A stretch of 64,000 nt of DNA from Oxalobacter vibrioformis. Lineage in GTDB: Bacteria; Pseudomonadota; Gammaproteobacteria; Burkholderiales; Burkholderiaceae_D. Position 1 is the stretch's first letter; each line of letters begins with the position of its first letter. The stretch spans positions 1,550,001 through 1,614,000 of the forward strand of contig NZ_CP098242.1 in the NCBI RefSeq assembly GCF_027118995.1, read 5' to 3'. Positions 20,656-36,327 of this stretch are shown piece after piece. The translations under genes and the position numbers were made by a program. Under the pieces are notes generated by a model. That model did no database searches. It saw nothing but the letters and a program-made list of their open reading frames with translations, and was not told where the DNA came from.

Positions 20656-21006
20656 ATGAACGATAAAATTAAAATTGTCATCGCACTTTTGGCGTGTGCT
20701 GCCGGCATAGTGGGATATTATTTCTTTATAAACAAGCCTATGCTGATGCGCGCCGGTGTTTTGATTGCCGGTCTGGCGGTTGGCGCGATTTTTGCGTGGT
20801 TTTCTGAAACCGGCCGCAATTTTCTGGTATTTGCGCGTGAATCGGTTCGTGAGACAAGAAAGGTTGTCTGGCCTGAAAGAAAGGATGCCATTCGTGTCAC
20901 TGCGATCGTTTTTGGTTTTGCGGTCATCATGGCGCTCTTCCTGTTTGGAACAGACAAGGTGCTTGAAATGGTTTTGTATGACTTCATTCTCGGCTGGAAC
21001 AGATAA
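20656..21006 (+). CDS. secE: Preprotein translocase subunit SecE
   Basis: SecE is the essential small subunit of the SecYEG channel. The 116-residue product has three membrane segments (about residues 5-22, 29-48 and 84-103), the proteobacterial three-helix form. The conserved cytoplasmic motif is [13 protein letters not shown]. The ATG at 20656 is preferred over a GTG at 20638. The stop overlaps the nusG start by one base (TAATG). Confidence 0.93.
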   Translation: MNDKIKIVIALLACAAGIVGYYFFINKPMLMRAGVLIAGLAVGAIFAWFSETGRNFLVFARESVRETRKVVWPERKDAIRVTAIVFGFAVIMALFLFGTDKVLEMVLYDFILGWNR

Positions 21007-21602
21007 TGAGTGAAAATAGCCAGGAAGATCGGACACAAGCCCCGATAACAGGTGCCAGGGATGCTTCTGATAAAAGACGCTGGTATGTGGTGCATGCTTA
21101 TTCCGGTATGGAAAAAAGTGTGCGCCGTGCTTTGCTTGAGCGTATCGACCGCATGGGCATGAATGACCTGTTTGGTGAAATACTGGTGCCGACAGAAGAG
21201 GTGGTAGAGGTGAAGGGTGGCCAAAAATCGGTTACCGAACGCCGTTTTTTCCCGGGATATATCCTGGTTGAAATGGAAATGACCGATGAAACCTGGCATC
21301 TGGTAAAAAATACGCCTAAAATCACGGGCTTTATTGGTGGTAAATCCAACCGACCAACCCCGATTCCACAGCATGAGATTGACAAGCTGCTCCAGCAGAT
21401 GCAGGAAGGTGTCGACAAGCCGCGGCCCAAGACTTCTTACGAAGTGGGTGAGCTGGTTCGTATCAAGGAAGGCCCGTTTGCTGATTTCAATGGCAATGTG
21501 GAAGAAGTGAATTATGAGAAATCGCGCCTGAGGGTTCTGGTAACTATTTTCGGGCGCTCCACTCCTGTCGAACTCGAATTCGGGCAGGTGGAAAAGGTAT
21601 AG
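21006..21602 (+). CDS. nusG: Transcription termination/antitermination factor NusG
   Basis: NusG binds RNA polymerase and links it to Rho or to the ribosome. The 198-residue product has the NGN domain ([20 protein letters not shown] and [12 protein letters not shown]) and a C-terminal KOW domain ([20 protein letters not shown]). The first 20 or so residues are a polar extension. It is translationally coupled to secE. Confidence 0.96.
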   Translation: MSENSQEDRTQAPITGARDASDKRRWYVVHAYSGMEKSVRRALLERIDRMGMNDLFGEILVPTEEVVEVKGGQKSVTERRFFPGYILVEMEMTDETWHLVKNTPKITGFIGGKSNRPTPIPQHEIDKLLQQMQEGVDKPRPKTSYEVGELVRIKEGPFADFNGNVEEVNYEKSRLRVLVTIFGRSTPVELEFGQVEKV

Positions 21603-21711
21603 GATTTCAGCGTAAGCACGGTGCGCTGCGGCATGATTGTGCTGCGAAATCCGGCAAGAGGAGCCTGCTCTTTTGGGCAGGCGCTATGACTCACAATAAT
21701 TAGGAAATAAA

Positions 21712-22143
21712 ATGGCTAAGAAAATTGCCGGTTATATCAAGCTGCAAGTGCCAGCTGGTAAAGCCAATCCCTCTCCCCCGATTGGCCCTGCTTTGGGTCA
21801 GCGTGGTCTGAACATCATGGAATTCTGCAAAGCTTTCAATGCGCAGACACAGAATTTTGAAGCAGGAATGCCCATTCCGGTTGTGATTACCGCTTATGCA
21901 GACAAGTCTTTTTCCTTTGTGATGAAGACCCCGCCGGCGACATTCCTGATCAAGAAGGCTGCCGGTATTGATAAAGGTTCACAAAGGCCGCATACCGATA
22001 AGGTGGGTTCAATCAGCCGCGCCCAGATTGAGGAAATCGCCAAGACCAAAGAGCCGGATCTGACCGCAACTGATCTTGAGGCGGCGGTACGGACGATTGC
22101 AGGTTCTGCAAGATCCATGGGTATCACAGTGGAGGGCGTGTAA
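21712..22143 (+). CDS. rplK: 50S ribosomal protein L11
   Basis: L11 forms the GTPase-associated stalk base and is needed for the RelA response. The 143-residue product begins [20 protein letters not shown], with the family stretch [20 protein letters not shown]. The leader contains a small hairpin (GCCTGC 21663-21668 with GCAGGC 21677-21682). The stop overlaps the rplA start by one base, which fits the shared L1 autoregulation known in E. coli. Confidence 0.97.
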   Translation: MAKKIAGYIKLQVPAGKANPSPPIGPALGQRGLNIMEFCKAFNAQTQNFEAGMPIPVVITAYADKSFSFVMKTPPATFLIKKAAGIDKGSQRPHTDKVGSISRAQIEEIAKTKEPDLTATDLEAAVRTIAGSARSMGITVEGV

Positions 22144-22838
22144 TGGCTAAAGTATCGAAAAAAGTTCGCGCATTCAAGGAAAAAGTGGATCGCAGCAAAC
22201 TGTATCCGGTTGATGAAGCCCTGGCGCTCCTGAAAGAATTTGCAACGGCCAAGTTCAACGAATCCATTGATATTGCGGTTCAGCTTGGCGTTGACCCGAG
22301 AAAATCCGACCAGGTGGTTCGCGGCTCGGTGGTTCTGCCTGCCGGTACCGGCAGGGATGTTCGCGTTGCGGTTTTTGCTACCGGTGAAAAGGCTGATCAG
22401 GCAAAAGAAGCCGGTGCTGACATTGTCGGTATGGAAGATCTGGCTGAGCGGATCAAGGCTGGTGACATGCCTTTTGATATTGTTATCGCTACGCCTGACA
22501 CCATGCGTATTGTTGGGACGCTGGGGCAGATTCTTGGTCCGCGCGGCTTGATGCCGAATCCTCGTGTCGGTACAGTAACGCCTGATGTGGCGGTTGCCGT
22601 GAAAAATGCCAAGGCTGGCCAGATCCAGTACAGAACGGATCGTAACGGCATTATCCATGCAACGGTTGGGCGCAGGTCCTTTTCTGATGCAGACCTGAAG
22701 TCAAACATCAATGCGCTGATTGACGCATTGATCAAGGTGAAGCCAACCAGCAGCAAGGGCGCCTATGTCCGGAAGATTTCGCTTTCATCGACCATGGGTG
22801 CCGGTGTGCGTATCGACCAGACGACGCTTTCTGTTTGA
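22143..22838 (+). CDS. rplA: 50S ribosomal protein L1
   Basis: L1 binds 23S rRNA at the E-site stalk and in E. coli represses its own rplK-rplA mRNA. The 231-residue product has the usual length and the signature [20 protein letters not shown]. It is coupled to rplK by a one-base overlap and followed by the rplJ leader. Confidence 0.97.
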   Translation: MAKVSKKVRAFKEKVDRSKLYPVDEALALLKEFATAKFNESIDIAVQLGVDPRKSDQVVRGSVVLPAGTGRDVRVAVFATGEKADQAKEAGADIVGMEDLAERIKAGDMPFDIVIATPDTMRIVGTLGQILGPRGLMPNPRVGTVTPDVAVAVKNAKAGQIQYRTDRNGIIHATVGRRSFSDADLKSNINALIDALIKVKPTSSKGAYVRKISLSSTMGAGVRIDQTTLSV

Positions 22839-23130
22839 TGCAAGAATAAAGTCCCCGCCTGTCGATCGGGCGGGGCATGACTTTGGGCCGGATCGCCGCA
22901 GTATGGTCGATTCGGACAGTCAAAGACCGTTGGGCTGAAAACAGATTGTTTTCGGTTAAACCGGAAGAAGGATTTCCGCCCCAGCGCAGATGGTGAACCC
23001 AAACATGTTTTGTAGTTTTCAGGCGAATATGCCGGCAGTAAACTCCTAACTTTGGACACCGTGTATTAAACCGGTGCGAGGGATGCCTGTTTTTTGACAG
23101 GTGCTTGAGCACTATTTTTGGAGGTTGACC
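22839..23130 (+). promoter_or_regulatory. Leader region of rplJ-rplL-rpoBC
   Basis: About 290 bases without a gene separate rplA from rplJ. A strong hairpin, CCCCGCC (22853-22859) with GGCGGGG (22869-22875), opens the region and has no U-run behind it. In E. coli the L10-L12 complex binds the corresponding leader and represses translation. The position fits, but I cannot confirm the L10-binding fold by eye. Confidence 0.55.
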
Positions 23131-23622
23131 GTGGGTCTCAATCTGAATGACAAAAAGGCCGTTGTTGCGGAAGTCAGCGCGCAGTTAGCTGAAACGGAAA
23201 CACTTGTACTGGCCGAATATCGTGGTATCCAGGTTGGTCACATGACGCAACTGCGCGTAAAGGCACGTGAGCAGGGTGTTTATCTTCGGGTATTGAAGAA
23301 TACGCTTGCCCGCCGTGCAGTGGAAGGGACAGTTTTTGCTGATCTCGCTTCCGATATGACAGGACCGCTGATTTATTCCATGTCCAAAGATGCCGTTGCG
23401 GCTGCAAAAGTCCTGCAGGACTTTGCAAAAACCAACGACAGGCTTGTCATCAAAAGCGGCAGTTTTGCAGGAAAACGGCTGGATAAGGCTGCTGTTACCG
23501 AGCTGGCCAATATCCCGAGCCGGGAAGTCCTGCTGTCACAGCTTCTGGGTGTTATGCAGGCGCCTGTTGCGAGCTTTGCTCGCGGCCTGGCTGCGCTGGC
23601 AGCACAGAAAGAGTCGGCTTAA
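23131..23622 (+). CDS. rplJ: 50S ribosomal protein L10
   Basis: L10 anchors the L7/L12 stalk. The start is the GTG at 23131, placed 6 bases behind GGAGG (23120-23124). The product ([18 protein letters not shown]) is 163 residues long, normal for the family. A GTG at 23101 in the same frame would add ten atypical residues and lacks a ribosome-binding site. rplL follows after 92 bases. Confidence 0.95.
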   Translation: MGLNLNDKKAVVAEVSAQLAETETLVLAEYRGIQVGHMTQLRVKAREQGVYLRVLKNTLARRAVEGTVFADLASDMTGPLIYSMSKDAVAAAKVLQDFAKTNDRLVIKSGSFAGKRLDKAAVTELANIPSREVLLSQLLGVMQAPVASFARGLAALAAQKESA

Positions 23623-23714
23623 AAACCGATGCTTTCTTGGGAAATATCAAGCTTTTCCCACTGGAGTGCGTCAAAACCAACGATGAATTAATGTACTATT
23701 TTTAGGAGTTACAA

Positions 23715-24095
23715 ATGGCAATGAGTAAAGAGGACATCCTGGAAGCCGTAGGCGCCATGTCCGTTATGGAATTAAATGATCTGGTAAAGGCTTTTGAAGA
23801 AAAATTCGGTGTGTCCGCCGCAGCTATGGCTGTTGCCGGTCCTGCCGGTGGCGCTGCTGGCGGCGCTGCTGCTGCTGAAGAGCAGACAGAATTTACCATC
23901 GTTTTAGCTGATTTTGGTGCCAATAAAGTTGGCGTCATTAAAGCGGTTCGTGAACTGACCGGCCTGGGCCTGAAAGAAGCCAAGGATATGGTTGATGCAG
24001 CACCAAAACCAGTCAAGGAAGGCGTTTCCAAGGCAGAAGCCGACGAAGCCAAGAAAAAACTGGAAGAAGCTGGCGCCAAAGTCGAAATCAAGTAA
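23715..24095 (+). CDS. rplL: 50S ribosomal protein L7/L12
   Basis: L7/L12 recruits translation factors to the ribosome as the multi-copy stalk. The 126-residue product has the N-terminal dimerisation domain, an Ala/Gly hinge ([14 protein letters not shown]) and the C-terminal factor-binding domain with [25 protein letters not shown] lies 6 bases upstream of the ATG. Confidence 0.97.
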   Translation: MAMSKEDILEAVGAMSVMELNDLVKAFEEKFGVSAAAMAVAGPAGGAAGGAAAAEEQTEFTIVLADFGANKVGVIKAVRELTGLGLKEAKDMVDAAPKPVKEGVSKAEADEAKKKLEEAGAKVEIK

Positions 24096-24134
24096 TTTTT
24101 GCAATTTCTTACAATTTGGTAGTAGCAGGGTCAT

Positions 24135-24165
24135 AGCTGAATCGCTTATAATAAGTGGTTCAGCT
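24135..24165 (+). other. Hairpin between rplL and rpoB
   Basis: AGCTGAA (24135-24141) pairs with TTCAGCT (24159-24165), with an inner CTTA/TAAG pairing. No U-run follows. In E. coli the rplL-rpoB gap holds an RNase III processing site and a partial attenuator; this hairpin lies in the same place. Confidence 0.5.
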
Positions 24166-24332
24166 CTGGCTCCTTTACGCATTTCTTTGCTAAAACCCTG
24201 ATTTTTCAAGGGGTTACGGCATGTTGACTTAAACAGGTTTAAAGGATTGAGGCTTGAGTTTTCCGGTTCAATATAGGCCGTATTGATACTGAAACCTGAA
24301 TTTTCCATCCTTCAGCCACTCACGGAGTGTCC

Positions 24333-27300
24333 ATGCATTACTCATTTACTGAGAAAAAGCGCATCCGGAAATCTTTTGCGAAGCGCGAGAACGTCCATCA
24401 AGTTCCCTTTTTGCTGGCAACCCAGCTTGAGTCCTATCACAACTTTTTGCAGTCGGGTGTTATTCCGTCGCAGCGTAAAAGTGAAGGGCTGCAATCTGCG
24501 TTTGCTTCCATTTTCCCGATTGTTTCACACAACGGGTTTGCAAGACTGGAGTTTATTTCCTATACGCTGGGTGATCCCCCTTTTGATGTCAAGGAGTGCC
24601 AGCAGCGCGGTCTGACCTTTGCCTCACCGCTTCGCGCCAAGGTGCGTCTGGTTATCCTGGACAAGGAATCGCCGACGAAGCCGGTTGTCAAAGAGATGAA
24701 AGAGCAGGAAGTCTACATGGGCGAAATGCCGCTTATGACCGATACCGGCTCATTTGTGATTAACGGTACCGAGCGTGTTATTGTTTCCCAGTTGCATCGT
24801 TCGCCGGGTGTGTTCTTTGAGCACGATCGCGGCAAGACGCATTCGTCGGGCAAGCTGCTTTTCTCGGCCCGTATCATTCCTTATCGCGGTTCATGGCTGG
24901 ATTTTGAGTTTGATCCGAAGGATATCCTGTTTTTCCGTGTTGATCGTCGCCGCAAGATGCCGGTTACCGTGCTCCTGAAGGCCATTGGCATGACAGCCGA
25001 GCAGATCCTGGAAAATTTCTTTGTCTTTGACCACTTCACGCTGCGTTCGGAAGGTGCCGAGATGGATTTTGTTCCGGCGCGTATGCGGGGTGAAATTGCC
25101 CGTTTCGACATTACCGACAAGAGCGGCAAGGTGCTGGTTTCCAAGGACAAGCGCATCAATGCCCGTAATATTCGCGAAATTGAGGCAGCCGACATTACCC
25201 GTATTTCCGTGCCCGAAGATTATCTGATCGGTCGCGTACTGGCAAAAAATATTGTTGACCAGGATACTGGTGAAATCGTTGCCAGGGTGAATGACGAACT
25301 GACAGAAGAAACCCTTGCCAAGCTGCGCCAGGCGGGTATCAAGGAAATGGAAACCCTGTATACCAATGATCTGGATCAGGGATCTTATATGTCACAAACG
25401 CTGCGTGTTGATGAAACAGCAGACCAGATGGCAGCAAGAATTGCCATTTACCGTATGATGCGCCCGGGCGAGCCGCCAACGGAAGAGTCCGTGGAAGCGC
25501 TTTTTAACGGACTCTTCTACAATCCGGATCGCTATGATTTGTCAACCGTCGGCCGCATGAAGTTTAATCGCCGTATCGGGCTGGAGCAGCTTGATGGCGA
25601 GATGACGCTGTCAGATGATGATGTTCTGGCTGTCATCAAGATTCTGGTTGAACTGCGTAATGGTCGTGGCGAGGTGGATGATATTGACCACCTGGGTAAC
25701 CGCCGTGTCCGCTGTGTCGGTGAGCTGGCAGAAAACCAGTTCCGTGCCGGTCTGGTCAGAGTGGAGCGTGCCGTAAAAGAGCGTCTTGGGCAGGCTGAAG
25801 CCGATAATCTCATGCCGCATGACCTGATCAACTCCAAGCCGATATCAGCGGCGATTCGTGAATTCTTTGGCTCGTCTCAGTTGTCGCAGTTCATGGATCA
25901 GACCAATCCGCTGTCGGAAATCACGCACAAACGCCGTGTATCCGCGTTGGGGCCGGGCGGTTTGACTCGCGAAAGGGCCGGCTTTGAGGTCCGCGACGTG
26001 CACCCGACCCACTATGGCCGTGTCTGTCCGATTGAGACACCGGAAGGTCCGAACATTGGCCTGATCAATTCGCTGGCGCTGTATGCGCGCTTAAATGAAT
26101 ACGGTTTTCTGGAAACCCCTTACCGCAAGGTGATTGATTGCCAGGTAACGGACGAAATCGAATATCTTTCCGCGATTGAGGAAGGCCGTTACATTATTGC
26201 CCAGGCGAACAGTACGGTTGATGAAAAAGGCCTGCTGGCTGACGAATTGGTTTCTGCCCGTGAATTCGGTGAAAGTATTCTGGTGTCGCCAGAGCGTGTC
26301 CAGTACATGGATGTCGCGCCGGGCCAGATTGTCTCTGTTGCGGCGTCCCTCATCCCGTTCCTTGAGCACGATGATGCAAACCGCGCGCTGATGGGCGCCA
26401 ACATGCAGCGTCAGGCTGTGCCGTGTCTGCGTCCGGAAAAGGCACTGGTTGGTACTGGTGTTGAGCGTACGGTGGCGGTTGACTCCGGTACAACGGTTCA
26501 GGCCGTTCGTGGCGGGACGGTTGACTATATTGATGCCGGCCGTATCGTGGTTCGTGTCAATGACGAGGAAGCCACAGCCGGTGAAGTCGGTGTTGATATT
26601 TATAACCTGATCAAATATACCCGTTCCAACCAGAACACCAATATCAACCAGCGTCCGATCGTTGAGGTGGGCGACAGGATTGAAAGAGGTGATGTTATCG
26701 CTGACGGCGCATCCACTGATCTGGGTGAACTGGCACTGGGACAGAACATGCTCGTGGCGTTCATGCCGTGGAATGGCCTCAATTTCGAGGATTCCATCCT
26801 GATTTCCGAGCGTGTGGTTGAGGATGACCGTTATACTTCGATCCATATCGAGGAACTTTCCGTGGTTGCTCGTGATACCAAGCTGGGAGCGGAAGAAATC
26901 ACCCGTGATATTTCCAACCTGGCTGAAAACCAGTTGGCGCGTCTGGATGAATCCGGCATCGTTTATATCGGTGCCGAGGTACAGGCAGGGGATACGCTGG
27001 TCGGCAAGGTCACTCCGCGTGGTGAAACCCAACTGACGCCGGAAGAAAAACTGCTGCGTGCCATTTTCGGTGAGAAGGCTTCTGACGTGAAAGATACCTC
27101 GCTGCGCGTACCATCCGGTATGGTGGGTACCGTCATTGATGTACAGGTATTCACGCGTGAAGGTCTCGTTCGTGACAAGCGTGCCCAGCAGATTATTGAT
27201 GATGAGCTGAAGCGTTATCGCATGGATCTGAATGACCAGATGCGTATCGTGGAAGGCGATGCTTTCCAGCGTCTGTCCAAACTCCTGATCGGCAAGAAAG

Positions 27301-28439
27301 TCAATGGCGGTCCGAAGAAGCTGGCAAAAGGCACCGAAATCAGCAAGGAGTATCTCTCCGATCTGGAGCGCTATCACTGGTTTGACATCCGTCCATCTGA
27401 TGAGGACACCGCGCAGTCACTGGAAGCCATCAAGGAATCGATTGCGGAAAAACGCCATCAGTTTGATATGGCGTTTGAAGAGAAACGCAAGAAACTCACC
27501 CAGGGTGACGAGCTTCAGCCGGGTGTACAGAAGATGGTCAAGGTGTACCTAGCGGTTAAACGCCGCCTGCAGTCAGGTGACAAGATGGCTGGCCGTCATG
27601 GTAACAAGGGTGTGGTTTCCCGCATTGTGCCGGTTGAGGATATGCCGTATATGGCAGACGGGACACCTGCCGATCTCGTGTTGAATCCGCTGGGTGTGCC
27701 ATCCCGTATGAATGTGGGCCAGATTCTGGAAACCCATCTTGGCTGGGCGGCAAAAGGTCTGGGACATCGCATTGGTGAAATGCTGGAAGCCAAGCGTAAG
27801 GTTGAGGAACTCCGTTCTTTCATCAAGCAGATTTATTCCGAAGGCGGGAAGCAGGAGGATCTGGACAGCCTGACCGATCAGGAAGTGCTGGAGTTGGCGA
27901 AAAACCTGAAAGAAGGCGTGCCGTTTGCAACGCCGGTCTTTGATGGTGCCAAAGAGCCCGAAATTCGCCGCATGCTGAATCTGGCTTATCCGGATGATGT
28001 GGCTGAAAAACTGGGTATGACGGCATCGAAAAACCAGGTCACGATGTACGATGGCCGCACAGGCGATCCATTTGAGCGTCCGGTAACGGTTGGTTACATG
28101 CACATGCTCAAGCTGCACCATCTGGTCGATGACAAGATGCATGCCCGTTCAACCGGCCCGTACTCACTGGTTACCCAGCAGCCGCTGGGCGGCAAGGCAC
28201 AGTTTGGCGGCCAGCGTTTTGGTGAGATGGAGGTCTGGGCGCTTGAGGCGTATGGCGCTTCCTACGTGTTGCAGGAAATGCTGACGGTCAAGTCGGATGA
28301 TGTGAGCGGCCGTACCAAGGTTTATGAAAACCTGGTCAAGGGGGATCATGTCATTGATGCCGGCATGCCAGAATCGTTTAACGTACTGGTAAAAGAAATT
28401 CGTTCTCTCGGTATTGATATCGACCTGGAACGCAACTGA
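24333..28439 (+). CDS. rpoB: RNA polymerase subunit beta
   Basis: This is the beta catalytic subunit of RNA polymerase, 1368 residues. The ATG at 24333 ([15 protein letters not shown]) sits 5 bases behind GGAG; a GTG at 24327 is in frame but too close to that site. The rifampicin-binding cluster reads [20 protein letters not shown] followed by [10 protein letters not shown], with the sensitive residues (D516, H526 and S531 in E. coli numbering) intact. It is followed by rpoC after 69 bases. Confidence 0.98.
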   Translation: MHYSFTEKKRIRKSFAKRENVHQVPFLLATQLESYHNFLQSGVIPSQRKSEGLQSAFASIFPIVSHNGFARLEFISYTLGDPPFDVKECQQRGLTFASPLRAKVRLVILDKESPTKPVVKEMKEQEVYMGEMPLMTDTGSFVINGTERVIVSQLHRSPGVFFEHDRGKTHSSGKLLFSARIIPYRGSWLDFEFDPKDILFFRVDRRRKMPVTVLLKAIGMTAEQILENFFVFDHFTLRSEGAEMDFVPARMRGEIARFDITDKSGKVLVSKDKRINARNIREIEAADITRISVPEDYLIGRVLAKNIVDQDTGEIVARVNDELTEETLAKLRQAGIKEMETLYTNDLDQGSYMSQTLRVDETADQMAARIAIYRMMRPGEPPTEESVEALFNGLFYNPDRYDLSTVGRMKFNRRIGLEQLDGEMTLSDDDVLAVIKILVELRNGRGEVDDIDHLGNRRVRCVGELAENQFRAGLVRVERAVKERLGQAEADNLMPHDLINSKPISAAIREFFGSSQLSQFMDQTNPLSEITHKRRVSALGPGGLTRERAGFEVRDVHPTHYGRVCPIETPEGPNIGLINSLALYARLNEYGFLETPYRKVIDCQVTDEIEYLSAIEEGRYIIAQANSTVDEKGLLADELVSAREFGESILVSPERVQYMDVAPGQIVSVAASLIPFLEHDDANRALMGANMQRQAVPCLRPEKALVGTGVERTVAVDSGTTVQAVRGGTVDYIDAGRIVVRVNDEEATAGEVGVDIYNLIKYTRSNQNTNINQRPIVEVGDRIERGDVIADGASTDLGELALGQNMLVAFMPWNGLNFEDSILISERVVEDDRYTSIHIEELSVVARDTKLGAEEITRDISNLAENQLARLDESGIVYIGAEVQAGDTLVGKVTPRGETQLTPEEKLLRAIFGEKASDVKDTSLRVPSGMVGTVIDVQVFTREGLVRDKRAQQIIDDELKRYRMDLNDQMRIVEGDAFQRLSKLLIGKKVNGGPKKLAKGTEISKEYLSDLERYHWFDIRPSDEDTAQSLEAIKESIAEKRHQFDMAFEEKRKKLTQGDELQPGVQKMVKVYLAVKRRLQSGDKMAGRHGNKGVVSRIVPVEDMPYMADGTPADLVLNPLGVPSRMNVGQILETHLGWAAKGLGHRIGEMLEAKRKVEELRSFIKQIYSEGGKQEDLDSLTDQEVLELAKNLKEGVPFATPVFDGAKEPEIRRMLNLAYPDDVAEKLGMTASKNQVTMYDGRTGDPFERPVTVGYMHMLKLHHLVDDKMHARSTGPYSLVTQQPLGGKAQFGGQRFGEMEVWALEAYGASYVLQEMLTVKSDDVSGRTKVYENLVKGDHVIDAGMPESFNVLVKEIRSLGIDIDLERN

Positions 28440-28508
28440 TAGTAAGTCAGTCAGGAAGTTGTTTGGGGCGGCTTCCTGACGGTATACACACCCTAACCGG
28501 AGTGAAAT

Positions 28509-32753
<4,245 letters not shown>

Positions 32754-32767
32754 TAGCGTCATCAGTC

Positions 32768-32803
32768 AAAAAGGCATTCCGGATTATCCGGAATGCCTTT
32801 TTT
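32768..32803 (+). terminator. Rho-independent terminator after rpoC
   Basis: A 16-bp perfect stem (32768-32783 with 32787-32802), with core GGCATTCCGGA/TCCGGAATGCC around a 3-base loop, ends in TTTTTT. A-residues on the other side make it bidirectional. It ends the rplKAJL-rpoBC transcription unit. Confidence 0.95.
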
Positions 32804-32878
32804 ATCGCAGTCGTTTTACCCGCCCCGGTTTTTTTGTTGTTTTTTTGCCGTTTTTTTTAAATTGGCGGCAAACAGGAA

Positions 32879-32907
32879 TTGACTTGGGCAATCAGGCGGT
32901 TTAGAAT
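32879..32907 (+). promoter_or_regulatory. Sigma-70 promoter of the str operon
   Basis: TTGACT (32879-32884) and TAGAAT (32902-32907) are spaced by exactly 17 bases. It lies about 165 bases upstream of rpsL and behind the rpoC terminator, the expected place for the rpsL-rpsG-fusA-tuf promoter. The 318-base rpoC-rpsL gap holds only the terminator, this promoter and the leader. Confidence 0.8.
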
Positions 32908-33071
32908 CTCTGGTTCTCAATGTATGCCTTTGGCAGATGATGACCTAAATCATTGTTTTACCTGCTCTGGCACTCATCTAGCGGTCAGATAATCTCTCCG
33001 TAGAGTCCCCGGTACGTCTTGGGCGTGACCGGGATTGTTACATTAATTAATAAATATAGCTGGAAAGATCG

Positions 33072-33455
33072 ATGCCAACCATCAATCAATTGATTCGTAA
33101 GCCGCGTGTTTCCGTCAAGGTGAAAAGCAAATCGCCCGCACTGGAAAACTGCCCGCAAAAGCGCGGCGTCTGCACGCGCGTTTATACAACGACACCGAAA
33201 AAACCGAACTCCGCATTGCGTAAGGTGGCCAAAGTGCGCCTGACCAATGGATTTGAGGTGATTTCGTACATCGGCGGCGAGGGCCATAATCTGCAGGAAC
33301 ACAGCGTGGTTCTGCTTCGTGGTGGTCGTGTGAAAGACTTGCCGGGTGTGCGCTATCACATGGTGCGCGGTTCTCTGGATACGCAGGGTGTGAAAGACCG
33401 TAAGCAGGCCCGTTCCAAATACGGTGCCAAGCGCGCGAAACCTGCCAAAGCTTAA
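33072..33455 (+). CDS. rpsL: 30S ribosomal protein S12
   Basis: S12 shapes the decoding centre. The 127-residue product has [16 protein letters not shown] and [13 protein letters not shown]; the lysines changed in streptomycin-resistant mutants (K43 and K88 in E. coli) are present. The short Lys/Ala-rich end (AKRAKPAKA) is typical of betaproteobacteria. It heads the str operon. Confidence 0.98.
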   Translation: MPTINQLIRKPRVSVKVKSKSPALENCPQKRGVCTRVYTTTPKKPNSALRKVAKVRLTNGFEVISYIGGEGHNLQEHSVVLLRGGRVKDLPGVRYHMVRGSLDTQGVKDRKQARSKYGAKRAKPAKA

Positions 33456-33567
33456 TCGGCTTTAGCCGGTGGTGTGTGAGTCGGCCCGAATGGCCGAGTA
33501 AGTGGTGTGCCATGATGGTGCGCCATGAGTGTTTGAAACACTCGACTGAAGATAGAAAGGAAATGCA

Positions 33568-34038
33568 ATGCCTCGTCGTCGCGAAGTACCAAAACGCGAA
33601 ATTCTGCCTGATCCGAAATTCGGTAATGTGGATGTTGCGAAATTCGTCAACGTCCTGATGCTCTCAGGCAAAAAATCTGTAGCAGAAAATATCATCTACG
33701 GTGCTTTTGACATTATCCAGGGAAAATCCGGCAAGGATCCTCTGGAAACGTTCATGACTGCAATCAATAACTGCAAACCGCTTGTTGAAGTGAAGTCCCG
33801 CCGTGTTGGTGGTGCCAACTATCAGGTGCCTATTGAGGTCAGGCCGGTTCGCCGCATGGCGCTTTCCATGCGCTGGATTCGCGAAGCTGCCGCCAAGCGC
33901 AGCGAAAAATCCATGCCGCAGCGTCTGGCTGGCGAATTGCTTGAGGCGGCAGAAGGCCGTGGCGGCGCAATGAGAAAGCGTGACGAAGTGCACCGGATGG
34001 CGGAAGCTAACAAAGCGTTTTCCCATTTCCGCTTTTAA
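33568..34038 (+). CDS. rpsG: 30S ribosomal protein S7
   Basis: S7 starts assembly of the 30S head; in E. coli it also represses the str operon. The 156-residue product begins [19 protein letters not shown] and carries the S7 signature region. AAGGAAATGCA provides the ribosome-binding site. The 112-base rpsL-rpsG gap contains small inverted repeats (GAGTGT with ACACTC; TCGGCC with GGCCGA), in the place where E. coli S7 binds its mRNA. Confidence 0.97.
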   Translation: MPRRREVPKREILPDPKFGNVDVAKFVNVLMLSGKKSVAENIIYGAFDIIQGKSGKDPLETFMTAINNCKPLVEVKSRRVGGANYQVPIEVRPVRRMALSMRWIREAAAKRSEKSMPQRLAGELLEAAEGRGGAMRKRDEVHRMAEANKAFSHFRF

Positions 34039-34164
34039 TTGAGTATTTGAACAGCAGCATAAAACGTGATGTTGTTCACAAAAAACAATCATTTGCAGGC
34101 CGGGCACATTCTGAAAAGAACGTGATGCTCGGCTTTGTTTATCTGAAAGAAACTAGGACTGAAT

Positions 34165-36270
34165 ATGGCTCGCAAGACACCCATTGAACGCTATCGTAAT
34201 ATCGGTATTTCCGCGCATATTGACGCTGGCAAAACCACAACAACCGAACGTATTCTGTTTTATACCGGCGTTAATCACAAACTGGGTGAAGTACACGACG
34301 GTGCTGCAACCATGGACTGGATGGAGCAGGAACAGGAGCGCGGCATCACCATTACTTCCGCTGCTACGACCTGCTTCTGGACAGGGATGGCCGGCAATTT
34401 TCCCGAGCACCATATCAATATTATTGATACCCCGGGCCACGTTGACTTTACCATTGAGGTTGAGCGTTCCATGCGTGTTCTGGATGGCGCATGCATGGTG
34501 TACTGCGCCGTAGGTGGTGTGCAGCCGCAATCTGAAACAGTCTGGCGTCAGGCCAACAAATACAACGTGCCGCGTCTGGCCTTCGTTAACAAGATGGATC
34601 GTACCGGTGCCAATTTCTTCAAGGTCTATGACCAGATGCGTTCCCGTCTGAAGGCCAACCCCATACCACTGCAGGTGCCTGTTGGCGCTGAGGACAACTT
34701 TGAGGGTGTGGTTGACCTGGTCAAGATGAAAGCCATCTACTGGGATGAGGCGTCGCAGGGTACCAAGTTCGAGTACCGCGATGTGCCGGAAAATCTGATG
34801 GAGATCGCGCAGGAATGGCGTGAAAAGCTGCTGGAAACGGCTGCCGAATCCAGCGAAGACCTGATGAACAAATACCTCGAAGAAGGTGATCTTTCAGAAG
34901 AGGATATCAAGAAGGCGCTTCGCCAGCGCACCATTGACGGTGAAATTGTGCCGATGATGTGCGGTACGGCATTCAAGAACAAGGGTGTGCAGGCTATGCT
35001 GGATGCGGTGATTGAATACCTGCCCTCTCCGATTGATATTCCTCCTGTTGAAGGGATTGATGACAGTGAGCAGCCGGCTACCCGCAAGGCGGACGATAAT
35101 GAAAAGTTCTCCGCGCTGGCATTCAAGATCATGACAGACCCCTTTGTTGGTCAACTGATTTTCTTCCGTGTTTATTCCGGCATGGTGAAGTCCGGCGATA
35201 CGGTTTTCAACCCGCTCAAGGGCAAGCGCGAGCGTTTGGGTCGTATCCTACAGATGCATGCCAATAACCGCGAAGAAATCAAGGAGGTGCGCGCTGGTGA
35301 TATCGCTGCTGCTGTCGGTCTGCGTGAAGCCACTACTGGTGAAACGCTGTGTGATCCGAGTGCGCCGATTACGCTGGAACGTATGGAATTTCCAGAGCCG
35401 GTTATTTCCCAGGCGGTTGAGCCAAAAACAAAGGTTGACCAGGAAAAAATGGGTATTGCGCTGGGTCGTCTGGCTCAGGAAGATCCGTCTTTCCGTGTGC
35501 ATACCGACGAAGAGTCCGGTCAGACTATTATTTCCGGTATGGGTGAATTGCATCTGGACATTCTGGTTGATCGGATGCGCCGTGAATTCGGTGTTGAGGC
35601 AACGGTCGGTAAACCGCAGGTGGCCTATCGTGAAACGATCCGTTCTGTTTGTGATGAAATCGAAGGCAAATTCGTCAAACAGTCTGGTGGTCGCGGTCAG
35701 TATGGTCACGTTGTGCTGAAAATTGAGCCGCAGGAAGCCGGCAAGGGCTTTGAGTTCATTGATGCCATCAAGGGTGGTGTCGTGCCACGTGAATATATTC
35801 CTGCGGTTGAGAAGGGAATTGTTGACACGCTGCCGGTAGGTGTGATGGCAGGCTATCCGGTGGTTGACGTCAAGGTAACGCTGTTCTTCGGTTCCTACCA
35901 TGATGTTGACTCCAACGAAAATGCCTTTAGAATGGCGGCATCCATGGCGCTGAAAGATGGTTTACGCAAAGCCAATCCGGCTCTGCTTGAGCCAATGATG
36001 GCTGTTGAAGTGGAAACGCCGGAAGACTATGCCGGTACGGTTATGGGTGACCTGTCATCCCGCCGTGGCATGGTGCAGGGCATGGATGAGATTCCAGGCG
36101 GTGGCGGCAAGATCATCAAGGCTGAGGTGCCGTTGTCTGAAATGTTCGGTTACGCCACTGCGTTGCGTTCGGCAACACAGGGCCGTGCAACCTATACCAT
36201 GGAATTCAAGCATTACGCTGAAGCACCCAAGCATGTTGCTGACGCAATTGTCAGCTCAAAAGCAAAGTAA
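34165..36270 (+). CDS. fusA: Elongation factor G
   Basis: EF-G drives ribosomal translocation and, with RRF, recycling. The 701-residue product has G1 AHIDAGKTT (17-25), the DTPGHVDF switch II motif and NKMD. Domains II-V follow at the usual length. Codon use is mixed, unlike the tuf gene that follows it after 62 bases. Confidence 0.98.
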   Translation: MARKTPIERYRNIGISAHIDAGKTTTTERILFYTGVNHKLGEVHDGAATMDWMEQEQERGITITSAATTCFWTGMAGNFPEHHINIIDTPGHVDFTIEVERSMRVLDGACMVYCAVGGVQPQSETVWRQANKYNVPRLAFVNKMDRTGANFFKVYDQMRSRLKANPIPLQVPVGAEDNFEGVVDLVKMKAIYWDEASQGTKFEYRDVPENLMEIAQEWREKLLETAAESSEDLMNKYLEEGDLSEEDIKKALRQRTIDGEIVPMMCGTAFKNKGVQAMLDAVIEYLPSPIDIPPVEGIDDSEQPATRKADDNEKFSALAFKIMTDPFVGQLIFFRVYSGMVKSGDTVFNPLKGKRERLGRILQMHANNREEIKEVRAGDIAAAVGLREATTGETLCDPSAPITLERMEFPEPVISQAVEPKTKVDQEKMGIALGRLAQEDPSFRVHTDEESGQTIISGMGELHLDILVDRMRREFGVEATVGKPQVAYRETIRSVCDEIEGKFVKQSGGRGQYGHVVLKIEPQEAGKGFEFIDAIKGGVVPREYIPAVEKGIVDTLPVGVMAGYPVVDVKVTLFFGSYHDVDSNENAFRMAASMALKDGLRKANPALLEPMMAVEVETPEDYAGTVMGDLSSRRGMVQGMDEIPGGGGKIIKAEVPLSEMFGYATALRSATQGRATYTMEFKHYAEAPKHVADAIVSSKAK

Positions 36271-36327
36271 TTTAATCCGTTTTAACGGACAAGGAAAAAC
36301 TTAACAATCGTTCTTTTTGAAGGAAAA

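Noticed and set aside
26091..27377. A 428-codon open frame opposite rpoB
   Set aside because: It is an antisense shadow of a strongly biased gene, with no ribosome-binding site or recognisable domain. Similar frames opposite rpoC and fusA are explained the same way.
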